Assembly (NCBI RefSeq): GCF_027887165.1
Contig: NC_077233.1
Span: forward strand, 229,238,872 to 229,302,871
Length of the DNA: 64,000 bases
Direction of reading: 5' to 3'
Source: Monodelphis domestica
Lineage: Eukaryota; Chordata; Mammalia; Didelphimorphia; Didelphidae
Positions 42,691 through 63,005 of this stretch are shown in pieces. Within the stretch, counting starts at the first letter, position 1; every line of letters begins with the position of its first letter. The notes under the pieces are model-generated. The model did not search any database. It saw only the letters and a program-made list of their open reading frames with translations, and was not told where the DNA came from. The position numbers and the translations under genes are program-made.

Positions 42691-43434
42691 GCCCCACTTC
42701 AGAAGAATGCCTGTTGTCCAGATTAAGATATACAGCTAAATGGACAATTAATAGTCCTTCAGAGGGCATGTGGGTATTTGTATGTATCTTAGATAGTCAG
42801 TAGGCCCCAAAATGAATAACTGGTTTATTTCAGATATTGTATAGTGCTTTTAATCTCTGTAAGTTTTTTCCTGTCACAAAGAACAAAATCCTACCTGTTG
42901 TCCTCTCTCTGCTCATGCCTAAATTATACTCTCATTAGACTTCCTACTTCTCTGCTACTGAAAGGTGATGGCAAAAGTAACAAGATTATGCTGAATGACT
43001 CCACTACACATTTACGCCATTTAATCTTACCAGAGACTTTCTAGCAGCAAGGGAATCTATTTTATTCTTCCCTAGTTGATTCTCACTCCCAAGAGAGTGT
43101 TCTGAGCCTTCTCTTTTTGAGCCTATTCTGGTACCTGTTCTCCCCTACCTCTCAGCAAAATACCCAGCCTCATACTTTACTATAAAGAGGCCATTTTTGG
43201 TAAGTCTGTATTCACCTCTAATCTACATCTTTAAAAAACCCTTTTTTATCAAATTCAACCTGTTTTCTAGTTCCCCTGCTCTAGCAGTTTGCCTCCAAAC
43301 TCATCCCTCATTTTTAATTTTCTATCTCTCACCACTGATTAGCTCTTTCCTCATTACCTATAAACATGGTCAAATCTCCCATATCCTTAAAAATTTTCAT
43401 TTTACTATCCCCTCTATTCCTGTATGATATTATC

Positions 43435-43605
43435 CTGGGGGCAGCAAGTTGGCTCAATGGATTGAGAGCCAGGCCTAAAGACAGGAGATCCTGAATTCAA
43501 GTCTGGCCAAGACACTTCAAAACTGTGTGACCCTGGGCAAGTCACTTAACCCCCATGGCTTAGCCCTTACCACTCTACAGAAGGTAAGGATTAAAAAAAA
43601 AAGGC
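43435..43605 (+). mobile_element. Marsupial SINE
   Basis: GGGGGCAGCAAGTTGGCTCA to CAGAAGGTAAGGATTAAAAA. Confidence 0.8.
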
Positions 43606-43924
43606 ATTATTCTACTAGTCAATGTAAAAGTTTAAACAATTTATGGTATATAAATGTAACATAATATTGTGCCATACAAAGGTGTCAAGCTGCCATTCCC
43701 AAACTAGGTTAAAATATAAGTGGGAAATATTTTTAAATAAATAAAAATACAACAAAACACAAATAATTGTTAAGATGTGATTTTCTAATTCAATAAGCTC
43801 CCCACAAGGATCATTGTGTTTGATTTAGTTTCTATTTGAGTTGACACCACTGGTGTTGTAAATAATGATGAATAGAAAAAAAACCTTGACTATCAAACAG
43901 AAGATTTTATATATTATCCTAAGA

Positions 43925-44115
43925 GGTGAGAGGGAACCACTAGAGTTTACTGAATAGACGGGTGTGGATGTGAATTTTAGGAAAATCACTTTGGCAGTTG
44001 AATGAAAGATTGACTGGGCTGAGGAGAAATTTATGGCAGGCTGACTGCTAGCAGGTTATTGCAGGTGTGAAGTAATGAGGGCCTGCACTATGGTGATGGC
44101 ATTCTCAAGAAGCAA
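43925..44115 (-). mobile_element. L2 fragment, reverse
   Basis: GGGAACCACTAGAGTTTACT, TAGGAAAATCACTTTGGCAG and TAATGAGGGCCTGCACTATG are the reverse of the L2 block seen forward at 5905-6060. Confidence 0.65.
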
Positions 44116-44129
44116 AGGAGGCATAGTGT

Positions 44130-45575
44130 AATATTTATAGCCACTCTTTGTGGTGTTAAAAAATTGGAAAATCGATTAGGAACAGATGAATAAATCATGG
44201 TATCTGATGGTGATGGAATATTATTGTGCTGAAAGGAATTCCTGGAGGAATTCCATGTGAATTAGAACACCCTTCAGGAATTGATGCAGAGCAAAAGATG
44301 CAGAACCAAAACATTGTACCCAGAGACTGATAATATTATGGCACAATCAAATGTAATGGACTTTTCTACTAGCAGCAATGGAACAACCCAGGTCAATCCA
44401 GAGGAACTTATGAGAAAAAATATTAATTGTTCATGAGTAGGATGAGCTAACATAATGTTTTCTCAGTTTAGATCTGATTTTAATTGTGTGAAAAGTGTTT
44501 TGTAGTTGTGTTCATATAATTCCTGTATTTGTCTTGGTAGATAAATTCCTAAATATTTTATATTGTCTAGAGGGATTTTAAATGGAGTTTCTCTTTCTAA
44601 CTCTTGCTGCTGCATTTTGTTGGAGATATGTAGAAATGCTGATGATTTATGTGGATTTATCTTGTACCCTACAACTTTGCTAAAGTTATTTCCAATAGCC
44701 TTTTAGTTGATTTTCTAGGATTCTTTAAGTATTTCATCATAACATCTGCAAAGAGTGATAGTTTAGTTTCCTCATTACCTACTTTAATCCCTTCAATTTC
44801 TTTTTCTCCTCTAATTGTTAGTGCTACTACATCTTTACAATGTAAAAATTAAGTTGAACTAAATAACTTAATCCTAAATAATGGCTAGGTCAAAGGAAAA
44901 AAAAAACATAGAAACAAAAAATCATTAAAGATAATGACAACAATGGGCAACTGGATAATGCCTAGGTTTGGAGTCAGGAAGATCTGAGTTTAATCTGAGG
45001 TCAGACTATGTGACTCTGGGCAAGTCACTTAACCCAGTTAGCCTCAGGCCTAATCTCTTGAATTCTTGGCAAAGTTATTTCTGTGACAGATTTGTTTTAA
45101 GTTGGAGTTATAGTCTGTGTCTATATTCTCTCCATTGACAAATTATAAAAGTTATTAGAAACTATTTTATTCCATTACATGCCAATAAAACTGATAGATG
45201 AAAGGATAAATATTTACAAAAATGTAAAATATGTGGATTATTAGAAAAAGAGATAAAGAACTTAAATAACTTCATCTTAGAAAAAGAAATCAAACAAGCC
45301 ATAAATTAATTCCTAAAGAAAAAATAAAACAGAACCAGATCTATTCACAATATATCAGATATTCAAAGAGCAATTCATTCCAAAGGCACCCAAAATGTTT
45401 ACAAAAATAGAAAAACAAAGAACTCTACCAAATGTTTTCAATGATACCAATATGTTCTTGATAACTAAACTAGGGAAAGATGAAATGGAGAAAGTAATTA
45501 TAGATCAATATCCCTAATGAATACTGATGTAAAATTTTTAAATAAAATGTTAGCAGTTACAGAAATATATCAATA
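44130..45575. mobile_element. L1 mosaic: forward, reverse and forward pieces
   Basis: 44130-44425 is a forward L1 C-terminal/3' block (GGTATCTGATGGTGATGGAA). 44430-44860 is reverse ORF2 interior (AGTGTTTTGTAGTTGTGTTC, GAGTGATAGTTTAGTTTCCT). 45120-45575 is forward ORF2 reverse-transcriptase sequence (TAGATCAATATCCCTAATGA). A SINE lies between at 44944-45055. Either several insertions or a rearranged copy. Confidence 0.65.
44944..45055 (+). mobile_element. Mar1-type SINE, partial
   Basis: TTTGGAGTCAGGAAGATCTG, TGACTCTGGGCAAGTCACTT. Confidence 0.75.
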
Positions 45576-45700
45576 AATCAACAAATATTTATTAAATACT
45601 TATTAAGTGCTAGGCATTATACTAGGTGCTGGGGATAAAAAAAAAAGGCAAAAGATGGTCCCTGTCTAAAGGAGTTCACATTCTAATGGGAGAAGACAAA
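45576..45700 (-). mobile_element. L2 3' end, reverse
   Basis: AATATTTATTAAATACTTAT, AGGTGCTGGGGATAAA and GTCCCTGTCTAAAGGAGTTC are the reverse of the L2 terminus. Related sequence may run on to about 45960. Confidence 0.75.
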
Positions 45701-46110
45701 TAAAAAGAGGCTGAAAGCAGGGAGAGGAAAGGGGACCCACTGAGTGTGGTGGGGCATGATTAGAGTCCAGAGGAGTGCAGCCAGGTAGGAAATGATAGGA
45801 GGGCTGCTGAGGTTAGTAACCTCCTTAAATGAAGAATCTAGGAGGAGCTTTCTACTCTACTCTCTTCAATCAGAAGGAAGGGGGTACTGAGGAGGAATGA
45901 ATTTCAGAGTTGATAGAAGCTTATTACAGGGTGTTCTTCAGTCTTTCCTGCCCTTAGAGTAGCTTACTAAAAGTGGGGGGAGGTTTCCATCAACTGGAAA
46001 ATGGCTGAACAAATTATAATATCTTAATCTACTGAGTCACCCAGCTGCCCCCTAAAAGTAGTATTTCTTTTAACTTAAAACTTTTTATTTCTTTTTCTAG
46101 TATAATTTCT

Positions 46111-46893
46111 TTTTTTTTTAATATATTTTATTTGATCATTTCCAAGCATTATTCGTTAAAGACATAGATCATTTTCTTTTCCTCCCCCCCACCCCCCATA
46201 GCCGACGCGTAAGTCCACTGGGCATTAGATGTTTTCTTGATTTGAACCCATTGCTTTGTTGATAGTATTTGCATTAGAGTGTTCATTTAGAGTCTCTCCT
46301 CTGTCATGTCCCCTCAACCTCTGTATTCAGGCAGTTGCTTTTCCTCGGTGTTTCCACTCCCATAGTTTATCCTTTGCTTATGAATGGTGTTTTTTTCTCC
46401 TGGATCCCTGCATTTGTTCAGGGACATTACACCGCCCCTAATGGAGAAGTCCATTACGTTCGATTATACCACAGTGTATTAGTCTCTGTGTACAATGTTC
46501 TCCTGGCTCTGCTCCTCTCGCTCTGCATCACTTCCTGGAGGTTGTTCCAGTCTCCATGGAACTCCTCCACTTTATTATTCCTTTTAGCACAATAGTACTC
46601 CATCACCAACATATACCACAATTTGCTCAGCCATTCCCCAATTGATGGGCATCCCCTCGTTTTCCAGTTTTGGGCCACCACAAAGAGCGCAGCTATGAAT
46701 ATTTTTGTACAAGTCTTTTTGTCCATTATCTCTTTGGGGTACAGACCCAGCAGTGCTATGGCTGGGTCAAAGGGTAGATATTCTTTTGTCGCCCTTTGGG
46801 CATAGTTCCAAATTGCCCTCCAGAATGGTTGGATCAGTTCACAACTCCACCAGCAATGAATTAATGTCCCTACTTTGCCACATCCCCTCCAGC
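46111..46893 (-). mobile_element. L1 3' end, reverse, exact 15-bp TSD
   Basis: 783-bp 5'-truncated L1 flanked by TCTAGTATAATTTCT at 46096-46110 and 46894-46908. It starts with an oligo-T tail and runs into the ORF2 C-terminus (CTCCAGAATGGTTGGATCAG). Looks among the youngest insertions in the window. Confidence 0.9.
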
Positions 46894-47807
46894 TCTAGTA
46901 TAATTTCTAAGACATTTTGTCAAAAAAGTTTTCTCATCTCCTTAAAAAAGAACCTACCAAAAAGCACATTCTTCCTTCCCCTTCCTACTTTTCTTCTTTC
47001 TCTCAAGTTTGCCCAGGATGGGAAAGTTGCTGCCACTTAGCCTGTGAAATCCCAATATTGATAGGCACTGACCCTTTAATCTATTCCATTAATCAGCCTA
47101 GTCACCTCTCCCTCTCATGAGTTCACCATATTGGTCTTGCCCTTTAGTTCAATCAACTGACTTAGCCCACTGCAGCACAGAACTCCTGAACCCAAAAGAT
47201 CCACCAGAAAAGACACAATTCCAAGCAATCAAGAACTTGAACTTTCCAAGTTGTATTGTTGTATAAAACAATATTTCAAGACACTTTCTTCACATGATTC
47301 CCAATAAGTTTATTTTCACCATAGAAAAACTGGCTATTCTTCTAATCTTTGTAAGGGTTGTGTCTGAGGGGAACTACAGAAGAGTGTGATCCATTGATCT
47401 CTGCAGGTCCTTGAGATCCTTTTAGGGGTCCACAGGATCTAAACAATTCTCACAATACTAAAACAATATTTGACTATTACTCCTCTTTTCCAACTACATT
47501 TCTGTGTGAAGTTGGATTTCCTTCACAGACTTTAAACAAAACAGCATAACCCAAGAGACTGAATTCAGAAAAATGTGAGTATACAATTATCACCTATTAA
47601 GTCAGATATTAAAGAGATTTGCAAAAATATATAAAACAATGCCACTCTCCTCACTAATTTCTTTTGTTTTAGAAATGTTACTTTTCATAAAATGTTTAAA
47701 TGCAATGGGTTTATTGTTATTTTTTAAATGAATATTTTAAAATTTTATCCATTTTTATTTCTAATATGATAAATGTCAACAGATATAGCCAATTTAAAAA
47801 GTTTTTT

Positions 47808-47935
47808 GGGGTTCTCAATGATTTTTAAAGAGTATTAAAAAGTCCTCAGTCATTTTAAGAGTGTAAAGAGGTCCTCAATAATTTTTAAAAGTATAAAGGA
47901 GTCCTCAACAATTTTTTAAAGTGTAAGGGTTTAAA
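47808..47935. repeat. Tandem repeat, about 31-bp unit, four copies
   Basis: Units start at GTTCTCAATGATTTTTAAAG, GTCCTCAGTCATTTTAAGAG, GTCCTCAATAATTTTTAAAA and GTCCTCAACAATTTTTTAAA. The SINE at 47955 follows directly. Confidence 0.85.
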
Positions 47936-47954
47936 TAAACAAATAAATAAATAA

Positions 47955-48142
47955 AGTGTAAGGGCAGCTAGGTGGTTTACTGTATTGAGAGCCAGGTCCT
48001 GGGTTTAAATCTGACCTCAGATGCGTCCTAGCTGTATGACCCTGGGCAAGTCACCTAACCCCCATTGCCTAAGCCCTTACCACTCTTCTGCTTTGCAACA
48101 AACAGTACTGATTCTAAGCCAGAAAGGCAAGGGTTAAAAAAA
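47955..48142 (+). mobile_element. Marsupial SINE
   Basis: GGGCAGCTAGGTGGTTTACT to AGCCAGAAAGGCAAGGGTTA, next to the 31-bp tandem repeat. Confidence 0.8.
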
Positions 48143-49217
48143 GTATAAAGGGGCCAGAGTCCAAAAGGTTTGAAAATCATATAGAAGATGAGCTTCCAAG
48201 TATAAACCATAATTAGCAAATAATAAATCCTGGCAGTTATGCCCCCAAGAAAGTTCTTTCTAGGGTCAATTATTTTTTAAATTGAAAGTGGTTTTTAAGG
48301 TTTTTTTTGTCTGTGATCTAATATTTCTGGCTGAATACTGTCAACTAAAATACGAGATGTCCAAAACAGAGATAAATTTTTTTACCAAGTAATATAAAGT
48401 AATTTTTTTCTTTTATAATTCTAGGACTCAGAGACAGGAGCTTTGTTGTTCTTTTTTAAAATTAGAAGTTTATATTTTTAATAAACATGGGAAGAAAAAC
48501 ATACTAGAGTTAATCTGATAAATATTAACTACTGGTAGAGCTCATAAAGTCCAAAATACCAACTTCATATACAAACTAGAGTCTCTTTGTTTTTTTCCTT
48601 CTGGATGTTTGAAGAATTTCTGAATTGGATTAGCTATTTTTCAGAGAAAGAAAAAAGAGCCCAGGTAGCTAATTTTTCCCTATAGAATATCAGTTCATGA
48701 GACCTAACACTTTGGATCACTTTAGAGTCAGCATAAAAGAGAAAGGAAGCAACAAATCTCCAAAAAATCAACCTTTATGCTATTATTTCAGTGACAGATA
48801 AATTTTTTTTCCAACTGATGTTATTTAACCATTTATTTCATTCTCCCCCTGGACTTGCGGAGTAAAGACTTGACTACTAAAAATTATACCTACTTCTATG
48901 GTTTAAACAGAACCAGAGAAAGCTTGCCATTTCCTATAGAATGAAAATAAAACCATTAGTGTTATTAGAGGCTGTTCCAAGCTTTCTGAGCTTTTCCTAT
49001 AAAGCTTGGAGGATCTTCTCTAAGTTGTCATGAATGCCTGCTGTCCCCTTTGCAACCTTAAGGTGGAGGGTGCCCCACAGTATCTATCTATAATCTTTAA
49101 GATATAACATTGGGGGGGCGGGTATTTCCTCTTCTAACATGTCACTGATTTAGAGGTATCAAAACTTCTCTTTGGAAAGAATCTGAAACTCATTTGCATT
49201 AAGGCAAAAGTTTATAG

Positions 49218-49710
49218 CAGGAGTCCCCAAACTTTTTACACAGGGGGCCAGTTCACTGTCCCTCAGAGCGTTGGAAGGTCAGACTATTAAAAAAACTGAA
49301 CAAATCTGTATACTACTTTCTGGGATAGCAGAGGCTGCAGCGCTGGCTGGGATGGGCCTGTCACACCTTGCACAGGACCATCCCTGCCACCACTATACTG
49401 GGCAGTAGTATACACAGTATGGAATCCCCTCTCCCAGATCTCTGCTCACCATGCTGAAGTCTTCTATTGTGCAGCCACATAATCCTTTGTGCGGTGCCTC
49501 TTTCTCCTTACTTTCAGAACAAGGCACCAGGCAAAGGATTATGCCACTAGAAGCAATACTGTACCTGGGTGATGCTGCTTTGCCCTGTGCCACTACATAC
49601 AGTGCTCCTCCAATGAAATGAGATGCTCCTTCTGGAAGTGCGGTGGGGGGCTGAATAAATGGCCTCAGGGGGCCGCATGTGACCCCCAGACTGTAGTTTG
49701 AGGACCCCTG
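49218..49710 (+). mobile_element. hAT transposon, non-autonomous, OposCharlie-like, with 8-bp TSD
   Basis: 493 bp starting CAGGAGTCCCCAAACT and ending GAGGACCCCTG, flanked by exact 8-bp duplications GTTTATAG (49210-49217 and 49711-49718), diagnostic of the hAT superfamily. Opposite orientation to the copy at 17.4 kb and clearly the same family by eye. Too short to encode transposase. Confidence 0.85.
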
Positions 49711-49869
49711 GTTTATAGGGTAACCCATTTTATTTCTGGGAATACTTACACTTTAATAGTAATAATAAATTTCAGATAATAATCAGAGATAGGGGAAGGA
49801 TTTGGTCACATGAAAAGTAGCCTACTTTATTAATACCTAAATGAGGCCCTGGGAACATGTCAGGTTTGG

Positions 49870-50097
49870 AGTAAACCTGTTCCAATTTCTTAAATCAGAA
49901 AGACCTTCATTCTAATCTAACTGCAGATACTTATTAGCTATGTGACTCTGGGCAAGTCATTTAAACCCTTGTTTGTCCATGGCTTTCTCATTTATAAAAT
50001 GAACTAAAGATGGAAATAGCAAAACACTCCAGTATCTTTACTAAGAAAACCCCAAGTGGGGTCACAATGAGTCTGACACAATTGAAACAACTTAATA
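49870..50097 (+). mobile_element. Mar1-type SINE
   Basis: TGACTCTGGGCAAGTCATTT, ACACTCCAGTATCTTTACTA, CCCCAAGTGGGGTCACAATG. Confidence 0.85.
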
Positions 50098-50859
50098 ACT
50101 TCCATATAATTGGTTTCCTTCATAATTCTAAGTATTTTATTCTATGCATTTAAAAACATTATTCTGAGAAATATTCTATAAGCTTCACCATTGAAAGGGG
50201 TCCAGAATACAAAAAAAGTTAAGATCCTTGGATCAGACATCCTTAAGGTTCCTTTACACTATAAGTACTATAGGTCAATTCAGAATGGTTTTAAATAGTT
50301 CTCTAAGTTGAAAGAGAGTTCATTGATCTTAGGGTAAAAGCTAGTAAAAAATCATTAAGTAGCAAGTTTGCCTTAATGTCAGATTTCTCTTATCTTCCAG
50401 CACTTTCCTCAATGGAGACTTTTCTCCTTTACCTGAGGTGCTTTTATATTTCTATTCAAAATCTTCCCAGAAAAGGACCTAAAATATATTCAGATTAAAG
50501 TGTGAATGACTAAGGATAGTTTAAAATTGTATATATTTCTGGGAGCATTTTTTAAAAAATGGATTAATGAAGTTTTAATAGTAAAACTTTCAGGTATAAT
50601 GACCCAAAGAAAGGTTTTTGTCAGGGGAATAGGTTTTTCTTCAGAACTCCTTGAAAACATTCTACCTAAGCCAGGTGAAGGGATCACTTCAGATCTTGTA
50701 ATACATATTATATAAACCGAATGGCATTATTCAAATTTGATCATGACCAGTGCACGCCTTGGAGGAGGGAAGGTTCTGCCAAACTCTCAAGTCAAGACAA
50801 TAAAAGAAGTACAATGGCCCTATGAAAAAAGTGATGGATTGGGGTACCTGTCTGACCAT

Positions 50860-50970
50860 TGGGTAAATCACATTACTTAATCAGGCCTCAGTTTTCTAAT
50901 CTGTAAAATGAACGTATTGGACTGGTGACCTTCAAGGTCCCTTCCAGCTCTATTCCCTAACGATCTAGGT
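50860..50970 (+). mobile_element. MIR fragment
   Basis: GCCTCAGTTTTCTAATCTGT, CTTCAAGGTCCCTTCCAGCT. Confidence 0.65.
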
Positions 50971-51239
50971 TATGACAAGAGAATAGCAAAAGGAAAGTTG
51001 TTTAATAGCAGCTCCACTTTTCAAAGTCCATAGAAGCAGGTGACAGGAACTGCATCTTTAAGACATCCCTTTCTCCCCAAGGAAACCCCATCTCAGGGCA
51101 CCAGGTGATTCTTAGCTTCTTCTCCCTCTGATTACACTACACACTACTCTATCAACAAGTCACCTTCTCCCCTGCACATCCTTTATGCTGTAAACACCTC
51201 ATTTCATCCTCCTAGAAATCAAAGATCAACTAGTGGAAG

Positions 51240-51370
51240 AGATCTCGGAGGACATCCAGTCAAACACCCCTCATTTGAGAGTTGAGGAACCCGAGGCCCA
51301 AGAGAGTAAAGTAACTTGTCCAAAGTCACACAGTTTCAGAGGCTAGGTAAGAACCTAGATTCTCCACATC
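51240..51370 (-). mobile_element. MIR fragment
   Basis: GAGGAACCCGAGGCCCAAGA and AAAGTCACACAGTTTCAGAG, reverse MIR. A second reverse MIR lies at about 51620-51740 (ATTGAGGAAACTGAGGACAA). Confidence 0.65.
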
Positions 51371-51970
51371 AAATCAGATTGCGTCCAAAACCGATCCACC
51401 ACAATTTCTGAGGCCCGTCCCTCCCCTCTCTATTCTGTTCTTTATAATGGACCTCCATCACCTCACTCTCCATACAATATGCCTCTCATCTCATTACCTT
51501 CCTCATTCAGCACCTCCTCACTTCCCTCCGATTTCCTCAACCTCACCCCTTCTACTGCACATTTCTCCCCTCACCCTTACGCAATTATACATCCAGCTGG
51601 GACTCCAGAGCCCACCTAGTACAACACCACCATTTATAATTGAGGAAACTGAGGACAAGACGAGGGAAATGTTTCGTGCAGGATCATGGATCTGGATCAG
51701 AACCCAAGTCTTTACGCTCTAGAGTCAGACTCCGTGCAGAAAGTACCACGAAGCCAGACCTCACCCCTCATCCTCATCTTCCTCCTCTCCCTCACAGCCA
51801 GGGCTTTAATTCCCCGAGAGGAGACGTCGCCGCGACGGAGACAACAGCCTCCTCTCATGTCACCTCACCCCTCAAACCTCACACCCTCAGATGCTGGGGC
51901 GCTTCTCCGGCCCCGCCCTCCAAGACTTGGCCGCTACCCAATACCGGTCTCGGCCATTAATACACACTAC

Positions 51971-51996
51971 CTCTCCTCCTCCTCCTCCTCCTCCTT
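51971..51996. repeat. (CTC)n microsatellite at CpG-island edge
   Basis: About eight perfect CTC units just upstream of the CDR2 promoter core. Confidence 0.9.
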
Positions 51997-52577
51997 CTTA
52001 GCCCCGTCTATTCGGCTTCCTCTCGCACAGATGCGGGGTGTGACCAGGGGAAAGAAGCCGGGCGGGGAGACGTGGACCGCGCGTGCGCTACGCTCTCCAT
52101 TTCAGGGCGCGAGGCGTGGTCGGCCCAGCTTTTCAGCGCTCCTCTCTCCTTTCTCCGCCTCCTCGGTCCTCTCTAGCATCGCCATTGGTTTGTTTCCTGG
52201 GGCCGAGACGAATCAGATCCACCGAAAGGGCATGATTGCTGAGAGTGCGCGCCCCTCGTCAGGGCGGCGGCTTGCGATTGGTGGGAGCGCGCTCTGGGTT
52301 TTGAATTGCTCCCCGGTTGGGGAGGGCTGCTGTTGGAAAGTGCCACGTTTGGAACCGCGGGCCGGGAAGAGCCGGCTCGGGGCTGCCTCGGGGGCTCTGG
52401 CGCCGCGACGCTGGACGTTGGCGGCCAACCGGAGAGCCCGAGTGGTGCCTGAGCCCGCTTGTTGTCAGGGCTCCGAGACTGTGTGGGCGTCTGTGAAGAC
52501 ACGGGCTGAGGAGAGCCGGGGCAGCGGCCGGGGCGGTGGCAGTAGAACGGTGGCTGCCGTCCTGATACCCTGCCGCG

Positions 52578-61479
<8,902 letters not shown>

Positions 61480-61480
<1 letters not shown>

Positions 61481-61650
61481 TAGAATTGTAGAGCTACCAG
61501 GTACCTTAAAGACCCTGTATCCTCTCCCCCCTTATTTCATCTATGAGAAAATGAGACCTATGAAAATGAAGTGACTTGACTTATGGTCAAGGAATTAGTG
61601 TAAGAGCCTGGAGTCACAGCCCAGTATACTGTCTACTCTGCCATGTTAAC
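61480..61650 (-). mobile_element. MIR SINE in CDR2 intron 2
   Basis: Reverse MIR: ATGAGAAAATGAGACCTATG and a following AGTGACTTGAC. More MIR lies at 61790-61935 (+) and 61960-62075 (-). Confidence 0.65.
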
Positions 61651-62074
61651 ATAACAAGCTGATGACATTTGTAGGGCTATGGATAAGATTTCAGAGAACT
61701 GCAGGACATTGGAGCTGGAAGGGAAGGTCTTTATAGCACATTTAGTCTTATTCTCAGTTTGGAGAGGGAGGGAGGAAACTTGAATTTAGGACCAGAGACC
61801 TCAGTGCAGTCTCTTCTCCTTTAGGGAAGTCACTTTTCCTTGGCCTCAGTTTCCTGGTTTGTAAAATAGGATAATACTTCCTTATATTACCTTTATCTCT
61901 CAAAGTTAAACGGAAAGTGCTTTGTAAACCATTAGATTCTTGTATGAGTGTCTCCTTATGTGAAGGGTCAGATGACTTACTACATGGTCATAGTTAGTTG
62001 ATCTGTGTCTGAGCTGGAAGTAGAACCCAGGTCTTCTGACACATAACCAGTGTTCTGCCCTATTATCTCACTCT

Positions 62075-62285
62075 GGAGGCAGCTAGGTGGCTCAGTGGAT
62101 AGAGTGCTACATCTGGAATCAGAAAGACCTGAGTTCAAATGCAGCCTTAAACATTTACCAGCTGTGTATCCCTAGGCAAGTCATTTAATACATTAGAGAA
62201 GGAAAAGGCAGACTATTTCAGTATGGCTATGGTCCAAAGGGTTGTAAAGAATTGGACAAGACAAATCTAAAACTAGCTAGGTTTA
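62075..62285 (+). mobile_element. Mar1-type SINE in CDR2 intron 2
   Basis: GGAGGCAGCTAGGTGGCTCA, AGACCTGAGTTCAAATGCAG, ACTATTTCAGTATGGCTATG. Confidence 0.85.
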
Positions 62286-62544
62286 AATTGAATTTGGAAC
62301 TATATAAGCATAAAACAATGATAGGAATCTTCTTTAGTTTCATAAGTTTTGAAGATGATGTGAGGGTATTCTGAAGATGAAGGACCAAGGTAACTAAATA
62401 CCTCAATTAGTGTTTTTCATGAGTTGTACCATGCAAAGAATTAATAGTAAAACACATTTCTCTCTACTACATTAGTCTCAATCAACTTACTTTTACAAGG
62501 TAGACAATAATCTAAGATAGATGCTTAACTTCAGTCTTTTTAGT

Positions 62545-62665
62545 AAGGAATGAATGAATGAAAAAATCATGGTTAAGTGCTTACTCCATACCCAGGCACT
62601 GGGGATACAAATTCAAAAGCAAAGATAGTTCTTGCTTTCAAGGAATTTACATTCATATGGGGAAG
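62545..62665 (-). mobile_element. L2 3' end, reverse
   Basis: AAGTGCTTACTCCATACCCA, GGCACTGGGGATACAA and AAGGAATTTACATTCATATG are the reverse L2 terminus. CDR2 intron 2. Confidence 0.7.
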
Positions 62666-62799
62666 ACAGTGGTGGTCCAGGGAAGGCACTAATGCAGAAA
62701 GTCACCTGGTTGATGGGTTTATCCATGAACAGATTTGATTTGATCATGAGATAATTGTTTCACCTGTTTTGTTGGTTAATATTTTTATTCAGCCATTTT

Positions 62800-63005
62800 T
62801 TCAGTCCTGTCTGATTTCTTGGCAAAGATAGTAGAGCGGTTTGCCATTGCCTTCTTTAGCTTGTTTGACAAATGAGGAGACTGAAACAACTAGGGGAAGT
62901 GACTTGTCTAAGGTCACACAGCTAGTGTCTATGAGGCCAACTTGGAATTCAGGAAGATGAGTCTTCCTGATTTGCACTCTATCCACTGTTCTACCTAGCT
63001 GACCT
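62800..63005 (-). mobile_element. Mar1-type SINE in CDR2 intron 2
   Basis: Reverse copy: TTCTTGGCAAAGATAGTAGA, AGGTCACACAGCTAGTGTCT, TCTACCTAGCTGACC. Confidence 0.85.

Larger units (their letters stand above)
47150..51239. other. Intergenic, parts outside named repeats
   Basis: 47150-47800, 48150-49200 and 50100-50850 are AT-rich without recognised genes. A 5'-UTR exon of MFSD13B could be hidden between 37.2 and 52 kb; I could not identify one. Confidence 0.5.

Noticed and set aside
46335-47040. Several plus-strand open frames at 46.3-47.0 kb and 41.9-42.2 kb
   Set aside because: They are antisense readings of L1 3' ends; the same peptide stretches recur in both copies.
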